NCBI GenBank assembly: GCA_016210745.1
Contig: JACQTO010000131.1
Location: 1 to 46,869 of the forward strand
Direction of reading: 5' to 3'
DNA length: 46,869 nt
From: Betaproteobacteria bacterium
Lineage (GTDB): Bacteria > Pseudomonadota > Gammaproteobacteria > Burkholderiales > SG8-39
Shown here: positions 1 through 9,536 of the stretch, piece by piece
How positions within the stretch are numbered: position 1 is the stretch's first letter
How the letters are laid out: the number at the start of each line of letters is the position of its first letter
Translations under genes and position numbers: made by a program
Notes under the pieces: generated by a model
Told to the model about the DNA's origin: nothing
The model's database searches: none
Seen by the model: the letters and a program-made list of their open reading frames with translations, nothing else

Positions 1-881
1 AGGTGTTGTTCCTGCAAGGCGGTGCGACGCTGCAGTTCGGCATGGTGCCGATCAACCTGTTGCGCGGGAAAAAGGCCGCCGACTATATCCACACGGGCGA
101 ATGGGCCAAGAAGGCAATCAAGGAGGCCAAGACATTCTGCAGTGTCAACGTGGCGGCTTCCTCCGAAGACGCCGCTTTTACCTATGTGCCGGAGCAGTTG
201 AAGTGGAAACTCGATCCGCAAGCGGCCTATGTCCACATCACCACCAACGAGACCATCGGCGGCGTCGAGTACCATTGGGTTCCGGAAACGGGAACGGTGC
301 CCCTGGTTGCCGACATGTCCTCCGACATGCTCTCGCGTCCGGTTGACGTGAGCAAATACGGACTGATCTACGCTGGCGCGCAGAAGAACGTGGGTCCGGC
401 CGGGCTGACCATCGTGATCGTGCGCGAGGACCTGCTCGGGCAAGTGCTTCCCGGGATGCCCTCGATGCTCGACTTCAAGGTGCACGCCGATGCCGGTTCG
501 ATGTCGAATACCCCCCCGACCTACGCGATCTACATCGCCGGCCTTGTGTTCCAGCTCCTCAAACGAATGGGCGGCCTGACGCAGATCGAAAAGCTCAATA
601 TCGCCAAGTCGCGGCTACTCTATGATTTCCTGGAGGGCAGCCGCTTCTTCCGGAGCCCGGTGAGGAAGCAGGATCGCTCGCGCATGAACGTGCCCTTCAC
701 GCTTGCCGACGCAAAGCTGGACGAAGAATTCCTCAAAGGCGCCAAGCAGCGCAACATGGTGCAGTTGAAGGGCCACCGGTCTGTCGGCGGAATGCGTGCC
801 TCGATCTACAATTCGATGCCGATCCAAGGGGTGCAGACGCTGGTCGATTACATGCGGGAGTTCGAGGCGAAGTATGCCTAA
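1..881 (+). CDS. serC: phosphoserine aminotransferase SerC, 5' end missing
   Basis: Class V aminotransferase making 3-phosphoserine from 3-phosphohydroxypyruvate and glutamate (serine pathway; also 4-phosphohydroxythreonine for vitamin B6). The open frame enters from the left edge (codons begin at base 3). The first visible residues, VLFLQGGATLQF, match the family segment near residue 70, so about 70 N-terminal residues lie outside the window. The PLP lysine is visible in AGAQKNVGPAG (bases about 375-410). The family's usual length of about 360 residues agrees with 292 visible plus 70 missing. The gene overlaps the next start by 8 bases (ATGCCTAA), which indicates translational coupling. The family call is secure; the GTG at base 3 is not the true start. 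Confidence 0.96.
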   Translation, partial: VLFLQGGATLQFGMVPINLLRGKKAADYIHTGEWAKKAIKEAKTFCSVNVAASSEDAAFTYVPEQLKWKLDPQAAYVHITTNETIGGVEYHWVPETGTVPLVADMSSDMLSRPVDVSKYGLIYAGAQKNVGPAGLTIVIVREDLLGQVLPGMPSMLDFKVHADAGSMSNTPPTYAIYIAGLVFQLLKRMGGLTQIEKLNIAKSRLLYDFLEGSRFFRSPVRKQDRSRMNVPFTLADAKLDEEFLKGAKQRNMVQLKGHRSVGGMRASIYNSMPIQGVQTLVDYMREFEAKYA

Positions 882-2058
882 ATATCAGATTCTCGTACTG
901 AACCAGGTATCCCAGGTCGGCCTGCGCCGTTTTCCTCACGAGGTCTACAGCGTGGGCAAGGATGTCGCCAAGCCGGACGGAATTCTGGTGCGCTCGGCCG
1001 ACATGCATTCGATGCAGATCGCCGATTCCGTCGCCGCGATCGGGCGCGCGGGAGCCGGGACCAACAACATTCCGGTGAAGGCGATGAGCGCGCGCGGCGT
1101 GCCGGTTTTCAACGCGCCGGGGGCGAATGCCAACGCGGTGAAGGAATTGGTGCTCGCCGGAATGCTGCTCGCGGCCAGGAACCTCGTGCCCGCGATCCGG
1201 TTTGTCGAGACGCTCTCCAGCCAGGACGAGGCGCTGGCGAAGAAGGTCGAGGACGGCAAGAAGCAATTCGCCGGAATCGAGTTGCCGCACCACACGCTGG
1301 GCGTGATCGGCCTCGGAAAGATCGGCAGCCTTATCGCCGACGTGGCGATCAAGCTCGGCATGAACGTGCTCGGCTACGATCCGGAAATAACCGTGGATGC
1401 GGCCTGGAGCCTGCCCTCGCAGGTGCGCAAGGCGCATTCCATCGAGGAGGTTCTGAAGTCGAGCCATTTCATTACGCTGCACGTGCCGCTGCTCGATGTG
1501 ACGCGCAACCTCATCAACGCGAAGAATCTCGACATGGTGCGCCCCGGGGCGATCCTGCTGAACTTCTCGCGCGAGGAGATCGTCGATGCCGCCGCGGTTG
1601 CGGCAGCGCTCGAAGCGCGGCGGCTGAAGAACTACGTTACCGACTTTCCTTCGGCTTCCCTTGTCGGCAGATCCGGGGTGATTGCCGTGCCGCATCTGGG
1701 GGCGTCGACTCGCGAGGCCGAGGACAACTGCGCCGTGATGGTCGTCGATCAGATGCGCGAGTTCCTGGAGCACGGCAACGTGATGAACGCGGTGAATTTC
1801 CCGGACATGGTGATGCAGCGCGAAGCGCCGTACCGCATCGCGGTCGCCAATGCGAACGTGCCGAACATGGTGGGCCAGATCTCGAGCGCGGTGGCGCGCG
1901 CCGGGCTCAATATCCACAACATGCTGAACCGGTCCAAGGCCGATATGGCCTACACGCTGGTCGACGTCGAGGCTCCGGTGAACGAGACGCTGATCGACGA
2001 GATCCGCGCTGTTCGCGGCGTGCTCGGCGTGCGCTACCTCCCGGCGCCGACTAATTGA
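874..2058 (+). CDS. serA: D-3-phosphoglycerate dehydrogenase with C-terminal ACT domain
   Basis: NAD-dependent oxidation of 3-phosphoglycerate, the first step of serine synthesis, feeding the SerC reaction encoded just upstream. The 394-residue protein begins MPKYQILVLNQVS. It has a 2-hydroxyacid dehydrogenase fold with the nucleotide-binding motif GVIGLGKIGS (about residue 145), the catalytic arginine in NFSREEIVD and the histidine in VPHLGASTRE. A C-terminal ACT domain (about residues 320-394, starting near IAVANANVPNMVGQ) suggests serine or other ligand control. The start at 874 overlaps the serC stop. Its length matches the short ACT-bearing SerA type rather than the longer ASB-domain type. 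Finding serA inside the serC-pheA interval is notable, since betaproteobacteria usually lack it there. Confidence 0.93.
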   Translation: MPKYQILVLNQVSQVGLRRFPHEVYSVGKDVAKPDGILVRSADMHSMQIADSVAAIGRAGAGTNNIPVKAMSARGVPVFNAPGANANAVKELVLAGMLLAARNLVPAIRFVETLSSQDEALAKKVEDGKKQFAGIELPHHTLGVIGLGKIGSLIADVAIKLGMNVLGYDPEITVDAAWSLPSQVRKAHSIEEVLKSSHFITLHVPLLDVTRNLINAKNLDMVRPGAILLNFSREEIVDAAAVAAALEARRLKNYVTDFPSASLVGRSGVIAVPHLGASTREAEDNCAVMVVDQMREFLEHGNVMNAVNFPDMVMQREAPYRIAVANANVPNMVGQISSAVARAGLNIHNMLNRSKADMAYTLVDVEAPVNETLIDEIRAVRGVLGVRYLPAPTN

Positions 2059-2096
2059 TCTTTGCCAACCGGCATGACATCGGTAACCAACGGCCC

Positions 2097-2199
2097 CGTC
2101 ATTCCCGCGAAAGCGGGAATCCAGAATGCCTCAGGGAGAATCACTGGATCCCCGCCCCCCGATAAAGGCATTCGGGGGCAAGCTTCGCGGGGACGACGG
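2097..2199. repeat. dRS3/REP-like inverted repeat element
   Basis: An element of about 100 bp between serA and pheA. The left end reads CGTCATTCCCGCGAAAGCGG, and the right end (about 2144-2199) is an imperfect inverted copy: CTGGATCCCCGC, then CTTCGCGGGGACGACGG. Internally AAAGGCATTCGGGGGC and the CCCCCCGATAAAGG segment can also fold. Such ATTCCCGC...GCGGGAAT elements are widespread non-coding repeats in Neisseria (dRS3) and other betaproteobacteria. It lies just upstream of the pheA start and may form part of its leader. No coding content. Confidence 0.7.
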
Positions 2200-2242
2200 G
2201 AAGAAGCAATGCAGTTACGTAATCCTCATTAGGGTGCGCACC

Positions 2243-3325
2243 ATGGCCACCGACCCGTCCGCGAACGAAATCGCGCGCCATCGCGCGGAGATCGACCGTC
2301 TGGATGAGCAGATCGTGGCGATGCTCAACGAGCGCGCGGAGCATGCGCGAGCGATCGGGGAGTTGAAGGGCAACGACATCGTCTACCGCCCCGAGCGCGA
2401 AGCCCAGGTCCTGCGCCAGGTAACGAGCCTGGGCGGCGGCCCGCTGCCGCCCGAGAGCATAGGCCGGGTGTTTAGCGAGATCATTTCGGTCTGTCGCGCT
2501 TTCGAGCAACGGCCCGTGGTCGCGTTTCTCGGGCCCCCGGGCACATTCAGCGAAATGGCGTTGCAGAAGGCATTTGGCAGCGCGGTGGACGGCGTTGCCT
2601 GCGCCTCGATCGACGAGGTGTTCCGGCAGGCCGAGGCGGGAAGCGTTGGGTTTGCGATCGTCCCGGTCGAGAATTCCACCGAGGGGTCGATCGGACGCAC
2701 GCTCGATCTTCTGCTGCAGACGCCGCTCAAGATCTGCGCCGAGACGATGCAGAGGGTGCGACAGAACTTGCTGTCCCGCTCGGGTGCGATGACGGACATC
2801 CGGCGCGTCTATTCGCACGCGCAATCGCTGGCGCAGTGCCACGGCTGGCTATCGCAAAACCTGCCGGGAGTCGAGCGCGTCCAGGTAGCGAGCAACGCCG
2901 AGGCGGCGAGGCTCGCCGCGACCGAAGAGGGCGCGGCGGCGGTCGCGGGTGAAATCGCCGCCGGGCACTACAGCCTGAAGTTCGCGGCGCGAGACATAGA
3001 AGACGACCCCAACAACACGACGCGCTTTCTGGTGCTCGGCAATCACGAGGCTGCCCCTTCGGGCAACGACCGGACTTCGCTTGTCGTATCGGCGCCGAAC
3101 CGGCCTGGTGCCGTGCACGCCCTGATCACGCCCTTTGCCGAGCACGGCGTCAGCATGCGCAAGATCGAATCGCGGCCGGCGCCGACAGGCATGTGGGAGT
3201 ATGTTTTCTATATCGATCTGGACGGTCACCAGCGCGATCCGGAGCTCGCGCTCGCGCTTGGCGAACTCAAGGACTTGGCGCCATTCCTGAAGATCCTCGG
3301 CTCGTATCCCGCGGCGGTTCTTTAA
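2243..3325 (+). CDS. pheA: bifunctional chorismate mutase/prephenate dehydratase (P-protein)
   Basis: Converts chorismate to prephenate and then to phenylpyruvate for phenylalanine synthesis. The N-terminal AroQ-type chorismate mutase helices span about residues 8-90 (IDRLDEQIVAMLNERAEHA). The prephenate dehydratase domain starts at VAFLGPPGTFSE (about 93) and contains VPVENSTEGSIG and the NNTTRF motif. A C-terminal ACT domain with the ESRP phenylalanine-binding motif argues for feedback inhibition. I place the start at the ATG at 2243 (MATDPSANEIARHRAEIDRL), giving 360 residues as usual; the open frame extends upstream to 2126, but that part lies inside the dRS3-like repeat and is unlikely to be coding. 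Confidence 0.95.
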   Translation: MATDPSANEIARHRAEIDRLDEQIVAMLNERAEHARAIGELKGNDIVYRPEREAQVLRQVTSLGGGPLPPESIGRVFSEIISVCRAFEQRPVVAFLGPPGTFSEMALQKAFGSAVDGVACASIDEVFRQAEAGSVGFAIVPVENSTEGSIGRTLDLLLQTPLKICAETMQRVRQNLLSRSGAMTDIRRVYSHAQSLAQCHGWLSQNLPGVERVQVASNAEAARLAATEEGAAAVAGEIAAGHYSLKFAARDIEDDPNNTTRFLVLGNHEAAPSGNDRTSLVVSAPNRPGAVHALITPFAEHGVSMRKIESRPAPTGMWEYVFYIDLDGHQRDPELALALGELKDLAPFLKILGSYPAAVL

Positions 3326-3349
3326 ATCTTCCCTTTCACCCGACAAATC

Positions 3350-4474
3350 ATGGATATCTGCGAACAGTCTCCGACCTACATACGCGCCATCGCACCCTAC
3401 GAACCGGGCAAGCCGATCTCCGAGCTCGCGCGCGAGTACGGGCTCGATGAACGCAGCATCATCAAGCTCGCTTCGAATGAAAACCCGCTGGGGTTCTCAC
3501 CGCGGGCCAGGGAAGCGATCGAGCGCGAACTGGCGGAGGTGCCGCGCTATCCGGACGGCAATGCCTTTGCCCTCAAGGCTGCGCTCTCCAAGCGCTTTGG
3601 CAAACCGATGGCGTCGATCGTGGTCGGCAATGGTTCCAACGATCTGCTCGAACTGGTGGCTTCGGCGTTTCTCGCGCCGGGCCGCGCCAGCGTTTTCTCG
3701 CAGCACGCCTTTGCCGTCTATCCGCTCGCCACCCAGGCGCGGGGCGCCCGCTCGATTGTCGTGCCGGCGAAGAACTTCGGCCACGATCTGCCGGCGATGC
3801 TCGCGGCGATAACGCCCGAGACGCGGGTAGTGTTCATCGCCAATCCGAACAATCCGACCGGAACGTTCGTGGATGCGGGCGACATGGAGGCGTTCCTCGG
3901 CAAGGTGCCAGGCGACATCGTGGTAGTCGTCGATGAGGCCTACACCGATTATCTGCCGCCGGAGCGGCGTTACGATTGCGCGCGCTGGCTCGACACGCAC
4001 CGGAACCTTGTCGTCACGCGGACTTTTTCCAAGGTCTATGGATTGGCGGGGCTGCGCGTGGGTTTCGCCTTGTGCGACCCCGGCGTAGCCGATCTGCTCA
4101 ATCGCGTTCGCCAGCCCTTCAACGTCAACAGCCTCGCGCTCGCGGCGGCCACTGCCGCGCTCGAGGACCGGGAATTCGTCGAGCGCAGTTTCCAGATGAA
4201 TCGCGAGGGCATGTTGCAGCTCGAGCGCGGATTCGATGCGCTGGGCCTTGAGTACATCCCCTCGTGCGGCAACTTCATCAGCGTCCGAATTCCGCGCGCC
4301 GGCGGCGACGGCAAACCGCAGGCCGGCGCGGTCTTCGAGCGGCTGCTTCGCCTTGGCGTAATCGTGCGGCCAGTAGCCGGCTACCAGATGCCCGATCACC
4401 TGCGCGTAACCGTCGGACTTCCGCAGGAGAACGAAGGGCTGCTCGGGGCGCTGCGCAAGATTCTAAAAGACTGA
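3350..4474 (+). CDS. hisC: histidinol-phosphate aminotransferase
   Basis: PLP-dependent fold-type I aminotransferase of histidine synthesis. In this aromatic cluster, family members can also transaminate aromatic keto acids, so a role in phenylalanine/tyrosine synthesis is plausible (inference). The 374-residue protein shows the substrate-site start LASNENPLG (about residue 40), the NPNNPTG motif (about 167), the aspartate in VVDEAYTDY, and the PLP lysine in TRTFSKVYGLAGLRVG. It lies 24 bases after pheA and 37 before tyrA. Betaproteobacterial genomes often carry this copy apart from the his operon, as HisC2. Confidence 0.93.
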   Translation: MDICEQSPTYIRAIAPYEPGKPISELAREYGLDERSIIKLASNENPLGFSPRAREAIERELAEVPRYPDGNAFALKAALSKRFGKPMASIVVGNGSNDLLELVASAFLAPGRASVFSQHAFAVYPLATQARGARSIVVPAKNFGHDLPAMLAAITPETRVVFIANPNNPTGTFVDAGDMEAFLGKVPGDIVVVVDEAYTDYLPPERRYDCARWLDTHRNLVVTRTFSKVYGLAGLRVGFALCDPGVADLLNRVRQPFNVNSLALAAATAALEDREFVERSFQMNREGMLQLERGFDALGLEYIPSCGNFISVRIPRAGGDGKPQAGAVFERLLRLGVIVRPVAGYQMPDHLRVTVGLPQENEGLLGALRKILKD

Positions 4475-4511
4475 TTAAACGTGATTCCCCTCCAATCCTC
4501 GGTTCGCACCC

Positions 4512-5384
4512 GTGTCGCTCAATTTCGATAAAGTCGTCATCATCGGCGTCGGCCTGATCGGCGGCTCTTTCGCGCTGGCGCTGAAAGCGGCCGGCTCGGT
4601 GCGGCATCTCGTCGGAATTGGCCGCACCTCCGGCAGCATTTCCAAAGCACTCGCGCTAGGCGTCATCGACGAAGGCGCCGAAGACATGGCGGCCGCGCGC
4701 GGCGCCGATCTGGTGCTTATCGCGACGCCCGTGGGCCAGATCGTGCCCGTGATGCGCGCCTTGGCCCCGCATCTCGGCGAACAAACCGTGGTGACCGATG
4801 CCGGCAGCACCAAGCGCGACGTGGTCGCGCACGCGAAAAACCATCTGGGAGGCGCGTTCGAGCGCTTCGTGCCCGCGCACCCGATCGCGGGAGCGGAGCA
4901 TTCCGGGGTGGAGGCTGCGTCGGCTACGCTCTATCACCGGCACAAGGTGGTACTGACGCCTCTGCCGCAAACGCGCATAAGCGCCATCGGCGTGGTCCGA
5001 AGCGCATGGGAAGCGTGCGGGGCAACGGTGCAGACCATGCAGCCGGAGCAGCACGACGAAATATTCGCCGCGGTAAGCCATCTGCCGCACCTGCTTGCTT
5101 TTGCGCTGGTAGACGACATTGCCGGCCACGCCAATGCCGGGCAGTTGTTCGAACACGCCGCAGGCGGATTTCGCGATTTTACGCGTATCGCTTCGAGCCA
5201 CCCCGAGATGTGGCGCGACATCTGCATAGCCAATCGCGATGCGCTGCTGCGGGAGCTTTCCGGCTACGAGGCGAAACTGGCCAGCCTGCGCGAGATTCTG
5301 GAGCGTGCCGATGCGCCGGCGCTCGAGGCGGTGTTCGATCGTGCCCGAGTTGCGCGCAATCGCTGGCTCGAATCGACCAAATGA
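4512..5384 (+). CDS. tyrA: prephenate dehydrogenase (TyrA)
   Basis: NAD(P)-dependent oxidative decarboxylation of prephenate or arogenate for tyrosine synthesis. The protein has 290 residues with an N-terminal Rossmann motif VIIGVGLIGGSFALAL. ATPVGQ and TDAGSTK follow, then the substrate-site histidine segment VPAHPIAGAEHSG, and later FAAVSHLPHLLAFAL in the helical dimerisation domain. No fused chorismate mutase is present. The start is GTG at 4512 (MSLNFDKVVIIG). The stop overlaps the aroA start by 4 bases (ATGA), so the two are translationally coupled. Confidence 0.94.
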   Translation: MSLNFDKVVIIGVGLIGGSFALALKAAGSVRHLVGIGRTSGSISKALALGVIDEGAEDMAAARGADLVLIATPVGQIVPVMRALAPHLGEQTVVTDAGSTKRDVVAHAKNHLGGAFERFVPAHPIAGAEHSGVEAASATLYHRHKVVLTPLPQTRISAIGVVRSAWEACGATVQTMQPEQHDEIFAAVSHLPHLLAFALVDDIAGHANAGQLFEHAAGGFRDFTRIASSHPEMWRDICIANRDALLRELSGYEAKLASLREILERADAPALEAVFDRARVARNRWLESTK

Positions 5385-6712
5385 GGGTCGATTTCCTCGT
5401 CGAGCCTGGAGGCAAACTTTCGGGGACACTGCGCGTCCCGGGCGACAAATCGATCTCTCATCGCTCGATCATGCTGGGAGCGATCGCCACCGGCGACACG
5501 CACGTCAGCGGTTTCCTCGAAGGCGAGGATGCGCTGGCCACCATCAGTATCTTTCGTGCGCTGGGGGTGCGCATCGATGGCCCCGAAGGCGGAGAAGTGC
5601 TCGTGCACGGCGTGGGCCTGCGCGGCCTCAAAGCGCCTGCGAGCGTTCTCGACTGCGGCAATTCCGGAACGTCGATGCGCCTCATTTCGGGGCTGCTTGC
5701 CGGGCAGGACTTCGATTGCGAGCTTACCGGCGACGAGAGCCTTCGGCGCCGGCCGATGCGGCGTGTGGCCGAGCCGCTGGCGCTGATGGGCGCTCACATC
5801 GAAACGAGCGACGGGCGGCCGCCACTGCGAATTCACGGCAATCCGAGACTGCGCGCGATCGACTACACGATGCCGGTCGCAAGCGCCCAGGTGAAATCGG
5901 CGTTGCTGCTTGCCGGTCTGTACGCACAAGGCGAGACGCGCATCAGCGAGATTTCGCTGACGCGCGATCACACAGAACGCATGCTCCAGGCCTTCGGCCG
6001 GAAGCTAAGGCGCGAGGGCGCCACCGTGTCGCTAAGCGGCGGGCCGCTCCGCGGCACTCGCATCGAGGTGCCGGCCGATATCTCGTCGTCCGCGTTTTTC
6101 ATGGTGGGTGCGGCCATCGCTCCGGGTTCCGATATCACGCTTACGGATGTCGGGGTGAACCCGACCCGAACCGGAGCGATCGAGATCCTGCGGCTGATGG
6201 GTGCGGACATCGAACTGCAAAATACGCGTACTTTCGGCGGCGAGCCGGTCGCCGATGTCCGCGTGCGTTACGCTCCGCTGAACGGTATCGCTATTCCACG
6301 CGCGCTGGTGCCGCTCGCGATCGATGAATTTCCGGCTCTTTTCATCGCCGCGGCCAATGCGCGCGGCGAAACGCTCCTTGCCGGAGCCGAGGAACTTCGC
6401 GTCAAGGAGTCCGATCGAATCCAGGTCATGGCAGAGGGCCTCGAGGTGTTAGGCGTGCGCGCCGAGCCGCTTGCCGATGGCATGCGCATCCATGGCTGCC
6501 GCGGTGGCACCGAGAGCGCGCACGCCTACAGCGGCGGTGTTGTCGATTCGCGCGGAGATCATCGCATTGCCATGGCCTTCTCCATTGCGGCGCTTCGCGC
6601 CGGGTCGGCAATCCACGTGAGGGACTGCGCCAACGTGGCAACGTCATTCCCCGGATTCACAGAACTCGCGCGCCGCGGTGGTCTGGCTATAGGTCCTGCG
6701 CCGAGCGATTGA
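5381..6712 (+). CDS. aroA: 3-phosphoshikimate 1-carboxyvinyltransferase (EPSP synthase)
   Basis: Transfers the enolpyruvyl group from PEP to shikimate 3-phosphate, step 6 of the shikimate pathway. The protein has 443 residues in two inside-out alpha/beta domains. Diagnostic motifs are [15 protein letters not shown] near the N terminus (the lysine binds both substrates), [12 protein letters not shown], and [11 protein letters not shown]. In the second domain, RVKESDRI and DHRIAMAF are visible. The start at 5381 ([11 protein letters not shown]) overlaps the tyrA stop; the frame is open further upstream, but that part is in the shadow of tyrA. The aroA stop (TGA 6710-6712) overlaps the next start as TGATG. 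Confidence 0.96.
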   Translation: MRVDFLVEPGGKLSGTLRVPGDKSISHRSIMLGAIATGDTHVSGFLEGEDALATISIFRALGVRIDGPEGGEVLVHGVGLRGLKAPASVLDCGNSGTSMRLISGLLAGQDFDCELTGDESLRRRPMRRVAEPLALMGAHIETSDGRPPLRIHGNPRLRAIDYTMPVASAQVKSALLLAGLYAQGETRISEISLTRDHTERMLQAFGRKLRREGATVSLSGGPLRGTRIEVPADISSSAFFMVGAAIAPGSDITLTDVGVNPTRTGAIEILRLMGADIELQNTRTFGGEPVADVRVRYAPLNGIAIPRALVPLAIDEFPALFIAAANARGETLLAGAEELRVKESDRIQVMAEGLEVLGVRAEPLADGMRIHGCRGGTESAHAYSGGVVDSRGDHRIAMAFSIAALRAGSAIHVRDCANVATSFPGFTELARRGGLAIGPAPSD

Positions 6713-7374
6713 TGAATTCGGCGCCTGTAATCGCCATCGACGGGCCCTCGGCCTCCGGAAAGGGCACCGTTGCACAGGAAGTGGCGGCCGCGCTCGGATT
6801 CCACTACCTGAACAGCGGGGCGCTTTACCGATTGGTGGCGCATTCTGCTCTGCGGCGGGGCGTATCATTGGACGACGAAGCACAGTTGGGTGTGCTCGCC
6901 GCGGGGCTCGATGTCGATTTCAGAGGCGAAGAAATTCTTATACAGAATGAACAGGTTACAGACGAAATCCGGTCTGAGGACGTGGCCGCCGGGGCCTCCC
7001 GGGTCGCGTCGCTGCCGGGCGTGCGCACCGCACTTCTCGAGCGCCAACGGCGCTTTGCTCGACCACCGGGATTGGTTGCCGAGGGCAGGGACATGGGCTC
7101 GGTCGTGTTTCCGGGTGCGGTACTCAAGATCTTCCTCACCGCGAGCGCGGAGGAACGCGCATTGCGGCGCTATAAACAGTTGAAACAAAAAGGAATCGCT
7201 GCTACACTCCCATCCCTTTTGGAGGATCTGCGCCAGCGTGACGCACGCGATGCGGCCCGCAGCGTGGCGCCCCTCAAGCAATGCCCCGATGCTCGCCAGC
7301 TCGACACGACGGCGATGAGCGCCAAGCAAGCGGCTGAACGCATATTGGCCTGGTATCGCGGGCTGGACTGGTGA
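6712..7374 (+). CDS. cmk: cytidylate kinase
   Basis: Phosphorylates CMP/dCMP with ATP. The 220-residue protein begins [19 protein letters not shown], where GPSASGKGT is the Walker A loop. [11 protein letters not shown] carries the CMP-binding arginine and aspartate, and the LID region is around residues 150-180. A TTG one codon upstream (6709) could also start, but the ATG overlapping the aroA stop is the better choice. The aroA-cmk-rpsA order is conserved across proteobacteria and supports the assignment. Confidence 0.95.
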   Translation: MNSAPVIAIDGPSASGKGTVAQEVAAALGFHYLNSGALYRLVAHSALRRGVSLDDEAQLGVLAAGLDVDFRGEEILIQNEQVTDEIRSEDVAAGASRVASLPGVRTALLERQRRFARPPGLVAEGRDMGSVVFPGAVLKIFLTASAEERALRRYKQLKQKGIAATLPSLLEDLRQRDARDAARSVAPLKQCPDARQLDTTAMSAKQAAERILAWYRGLDW

Positions 7375-7428
7375 CGAAAAGCCTAATGACTCAAGCTGTT
7401 GCGGGCATTTTGTCGTTTTCTAACGAAC

Positions 7429-7458
7429 CCCGCCTCCGTCGGGCGGGCAAACGCAGGT
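7429..7458 (+). promoter_or_regulatory. rpsA leader hairpin and Shine-Dalgarno
   Basis: The 85-base cmk-rpsA gap holds a stem CCCGCC (7429-7434) / GGCGGG (7442-7447) with a 7-base loop. It sits directly upstream of a short Shine-Dalgarno AGGT (7455-7458) that places the preferred rpsA start at 7467. S1 is known to repress its own mRNA through a structured leader in Escherichia coli; this hairpin could serve a similar role (inference). A weak promoter-like pair, TTGCGG and TAACGA 16 bases apart, lies just before it. Confidence 0.35.
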
Positions 7459-7466
7459 AAATGTTT

Positions 7467-9185
7467 ATGTCAAATGCGGCACTCGCAGTGGCGTCCCCCC
7501 AGGAATCATTCGCTTCTCTCTTCGCCGAAAGCTTAACCCGCAAGGAGATGCGGGTCGGCGAGGTAATCACCGCCGAAGTAGTCCGGATCGACCAGAACCA
7601 CGTGGTCGTCAACGCAGCACTGAAATCCGAAAGCTTTATCCCACTCGAAGAATTCAAGAACGACCGCGGGGAACTCGAGGTCAAGGTCGGCGATTTCGTC
7701 GCCGTCGCGATCGAAGCCCTCGAGGACGGCTACGGCGAAACGCGCCTGTCGCGCGACAAGGCCAAGCGTCTTTCGGCGTGGATGGACCTGGAAAAAGCGC
7801 TCGAGGGCGGTACGCTCGTCAAGGGGGTCATCAGCGGCAAGGTGAAAGGCGGCCTCACCGTCATGACCAACGGCATTCGGGCCTTCCTGCCGGGATCGCT
7901 CGTGGACATCCGCCCGGTCAAGGACACCACGCCCTACGAGGGCAAGGAGATGGAGTTCAAGGTCATCAAGCTCGATCGCAAGCGCAACAACGTTGTGGTG
8001 TCGCGCCGCGCCGTGCTCGAGGCCTCGCAGGGCGAGGATCGCCAGAAGCTGCTGGAAAGCCTGTCCGAAGGCGCTGTCGTGAAGGGTATCGTCAAGAACA
8101 TTACCGACTACGGCGCATTCGTCGATCTGGGCGGCATCGACGGACTGCTGCATATCACCGATTTGGCTTGGCGGCGCGTCAAGCACCCTTCGGAAGTGCT
8201 CGCGGTGGGCGACGAAGTGACTGCCAAGGTGCTCAAGTTCGACACCGAGAAGAACCGCGTGTCGCTGGGCATGAAGCAACTGGGCGAGGATCCCTGGGTG
8301 GGTCTTGGACGCCGTTATCCGACCGGGACGCGCCTGTTCGGCAAGGTCACCAATCTTACCGACTACGGGGCATTCGTCGAGGTCGAACAGGGTATCGAGG
8401 GCCTGGTGCACGTCTCCGAAATGGACTGGACCAACAAGAATGTGCATCCCTCCAAGGTGGTGCAGCTTGGCGACGAAGTCGAGGTGATGATCCTCGAGAT
8501 CGACGAAGAGCGGCGCCGCATTTCCCTCGGGATGAAACAGTGTCAGGCAAATCCCTGGGAAGATTTCTCCCTCAACTTCAAGAAGGGCGACAAGGTCAGC
8601 GGCCAGATCAAGTCGATCACCGACTTCGGCGTCTTCATCGGACTGCCGGGCGGCATCGATGGCTTGGTGCATTTGTCCGACCTGTCCTGGACGCAGACCG
8701 GCGAAGAGGCCGTGCGGCAGTTCAAGAAGGGCGAGGAAATCGAGGCGATGGTTCTCTCGATCGACGTCGAGCGCGAGCGGATTTCACTCGGGGTCAAGCA
8801 GCTGCAGGGTGATCCGTTCAACAATTACGTTGCCGGCCACGACAAGGGCGCCATCGTAACCGGCACGGTCAAGAGCGTCGACGCAAAAGGCGCGGTGATC
8901 GGGCTCGAGGGCGATGTCGAAGGTTATCTGCGCGCTTCGGAGATTGCGCGCGACCGCGTCGAAGACGCTCGTACGCACCTCAAGGAAGGCGACTCGGTGA
9001 CGGTGATGGTCGTCAACGTCGATCGCAAGAACAGGACCATCAACCTGTCGATCAAGGCCAAGGATATTACCGAAGAGACTCAGGCGATGGCGAAGCTGCA
9101 AAGCGAATCGGCCGCAAGTTCCGGCAGCACCAACCTCGGCGCCTTGCTCAAGGCAAAATTGGACAACAAGAACGCACAACAATAG
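7467..9185 (+). CDS. rpsA: 30S ribosomal protein S1
   Basis: mRNA-binding ribosomal protein needed for initiation on structured mRNAs. The 572-residue protein has six consecutive S1 (OB-fold) domains. The last four are clearest, each beginning with variants of [22 protein letters not shown] and ending near ...R.SLGMKQ. The full-length six-domain form is typical of proteobacteria. I prefer ATG 7467 ([15 protein letters not shown]) because the AGGT ribosome-binding site is 8 bases away; ATG 7461 would be too close. It is followed 13 bases later by ihfB. Confidence 0.96.
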   Translation: MSNAALAVASPQESFASLFAESLTRKEMRVGEVITAEVVRIDQNHVVVNAALKSESFIPLEEFKNDRGELEVKVGDFVAVAIEALEDGYGETRLSRDKAKRLSAWMDLEKALEGGTLVKGVISGKVKGGLTVMTNGIRAFLPGSLVDIRPVKDTTPYEGKEMEFKVIKLDRKRNNVVVSRRAVLEASQGEDRQKLLESLSEGAVVKGIVKNITDYGAFVDLGGIDGLLHITDLAWRRVKHPSEVLAVGDEVTAKVLKFDTEKNRVSLGMKQLGEDPWVGLGRRYPTGTRLFGKVTNLTDYGAFVEVEQGIEGLVHVSEMDWTNKNVHPSKVVQLGDEVEVMILEIDEERRRISLGMKQCQANPWEDFSLNFKKGDKVSGQIKSITDFGVFIGLPGGIDGLVHLSDLSWTQTGEEAVRQFKKGEEIEAMVLSIDVERERISLGVKQLQGDPFNNYVAGHDKGAIVTGTVKSVDAKGAVIGLEGDVEGYLRASEIARDRVEDARTHLKEGDSVTVMVVNVDRKNRTINLSIKAKDITEETQAMAKLQSESAASSGSTNLGALLKAKLDNKNAQQ

Positions 9186-9198
9186 GCGGAAGCCTGAC

Positions 9199-9486
9199 AT
9201 GACCAAGTCCGAATTGATCGCGCGCCTGGCCGCGCGCTACCCGCAGCTTGTCGCAAAGGACGCAGAATTTGCGGTGAAGATGATCCTTGACGCGATGACT
9301 CACAGTCTCGTCAGGGGCCAGCGCATAGAAATCCGCGGATTTGGCAGCTTCGGTCTCAACCACCGTCCGGCACGCGTTGGCCGCAATCCGAAATCGGGTG
9401 AGCGGGTGCACGTACCGGAGAAATTCGTACCGCATTTCAAGGCTGGCAAGGAACTGCGCGAGCGGGTCGACCAGGCTCTGCAATAG
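9199..9486 (+). CDS. ihfB: integration host factor beta subunit
   Basis: DNA-bending nucleoid protein of the HU/IHF family that pairs with IhfA (not in this window). It has 95 residues. The conserved start [11 protein letters not shown], the core [22 protein letters not shown] and the DNA-intercalating proline arm ([10 protein letters not shown]) are all present. The position directly after rpsA is the classical one. A GAAGC segment 9 bases before the ATG is a modest ribosome-binding site. Confidence 0.95.
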   Translation: MTKSELIARLAARYPQLVAKDAEFAVKMILDAMTHSLVRGQRIEIRGFGSFGLNHRPARVGRNPKSGERVHVPEKFVPHFKAGKELRERVDQALQ

Positions 9487-9498
9487 CAAAGTCTGATT

Positions 9499-9516
9499 AA
9501 GGGGGCCACGCCCCTT
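9499..9516 (+). terminator. short GC hairpin after ihfB
   Basis: AAGGGG (9499-9504) and CCCCTT (9511-9516) form a 6-bp stem with a 6-base loop in the 50-base ihfB-lapA gap. There is no T-run after it, so it may be an attenuator or processing hairpin rather than a true intrinsic terminator. Confidence 0.25.
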
Positions 9517-9536
9517 GGGCGACTGGGTGGACGACG

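Noticed and set aside
733-1917. Long minus-strand open frame opposite serC and serA
   Set aside because: It is the antisense shadow of high-GC coding DNA: His/Arg/Ala-rich, no recognisable domain, no ribosome-binding site.
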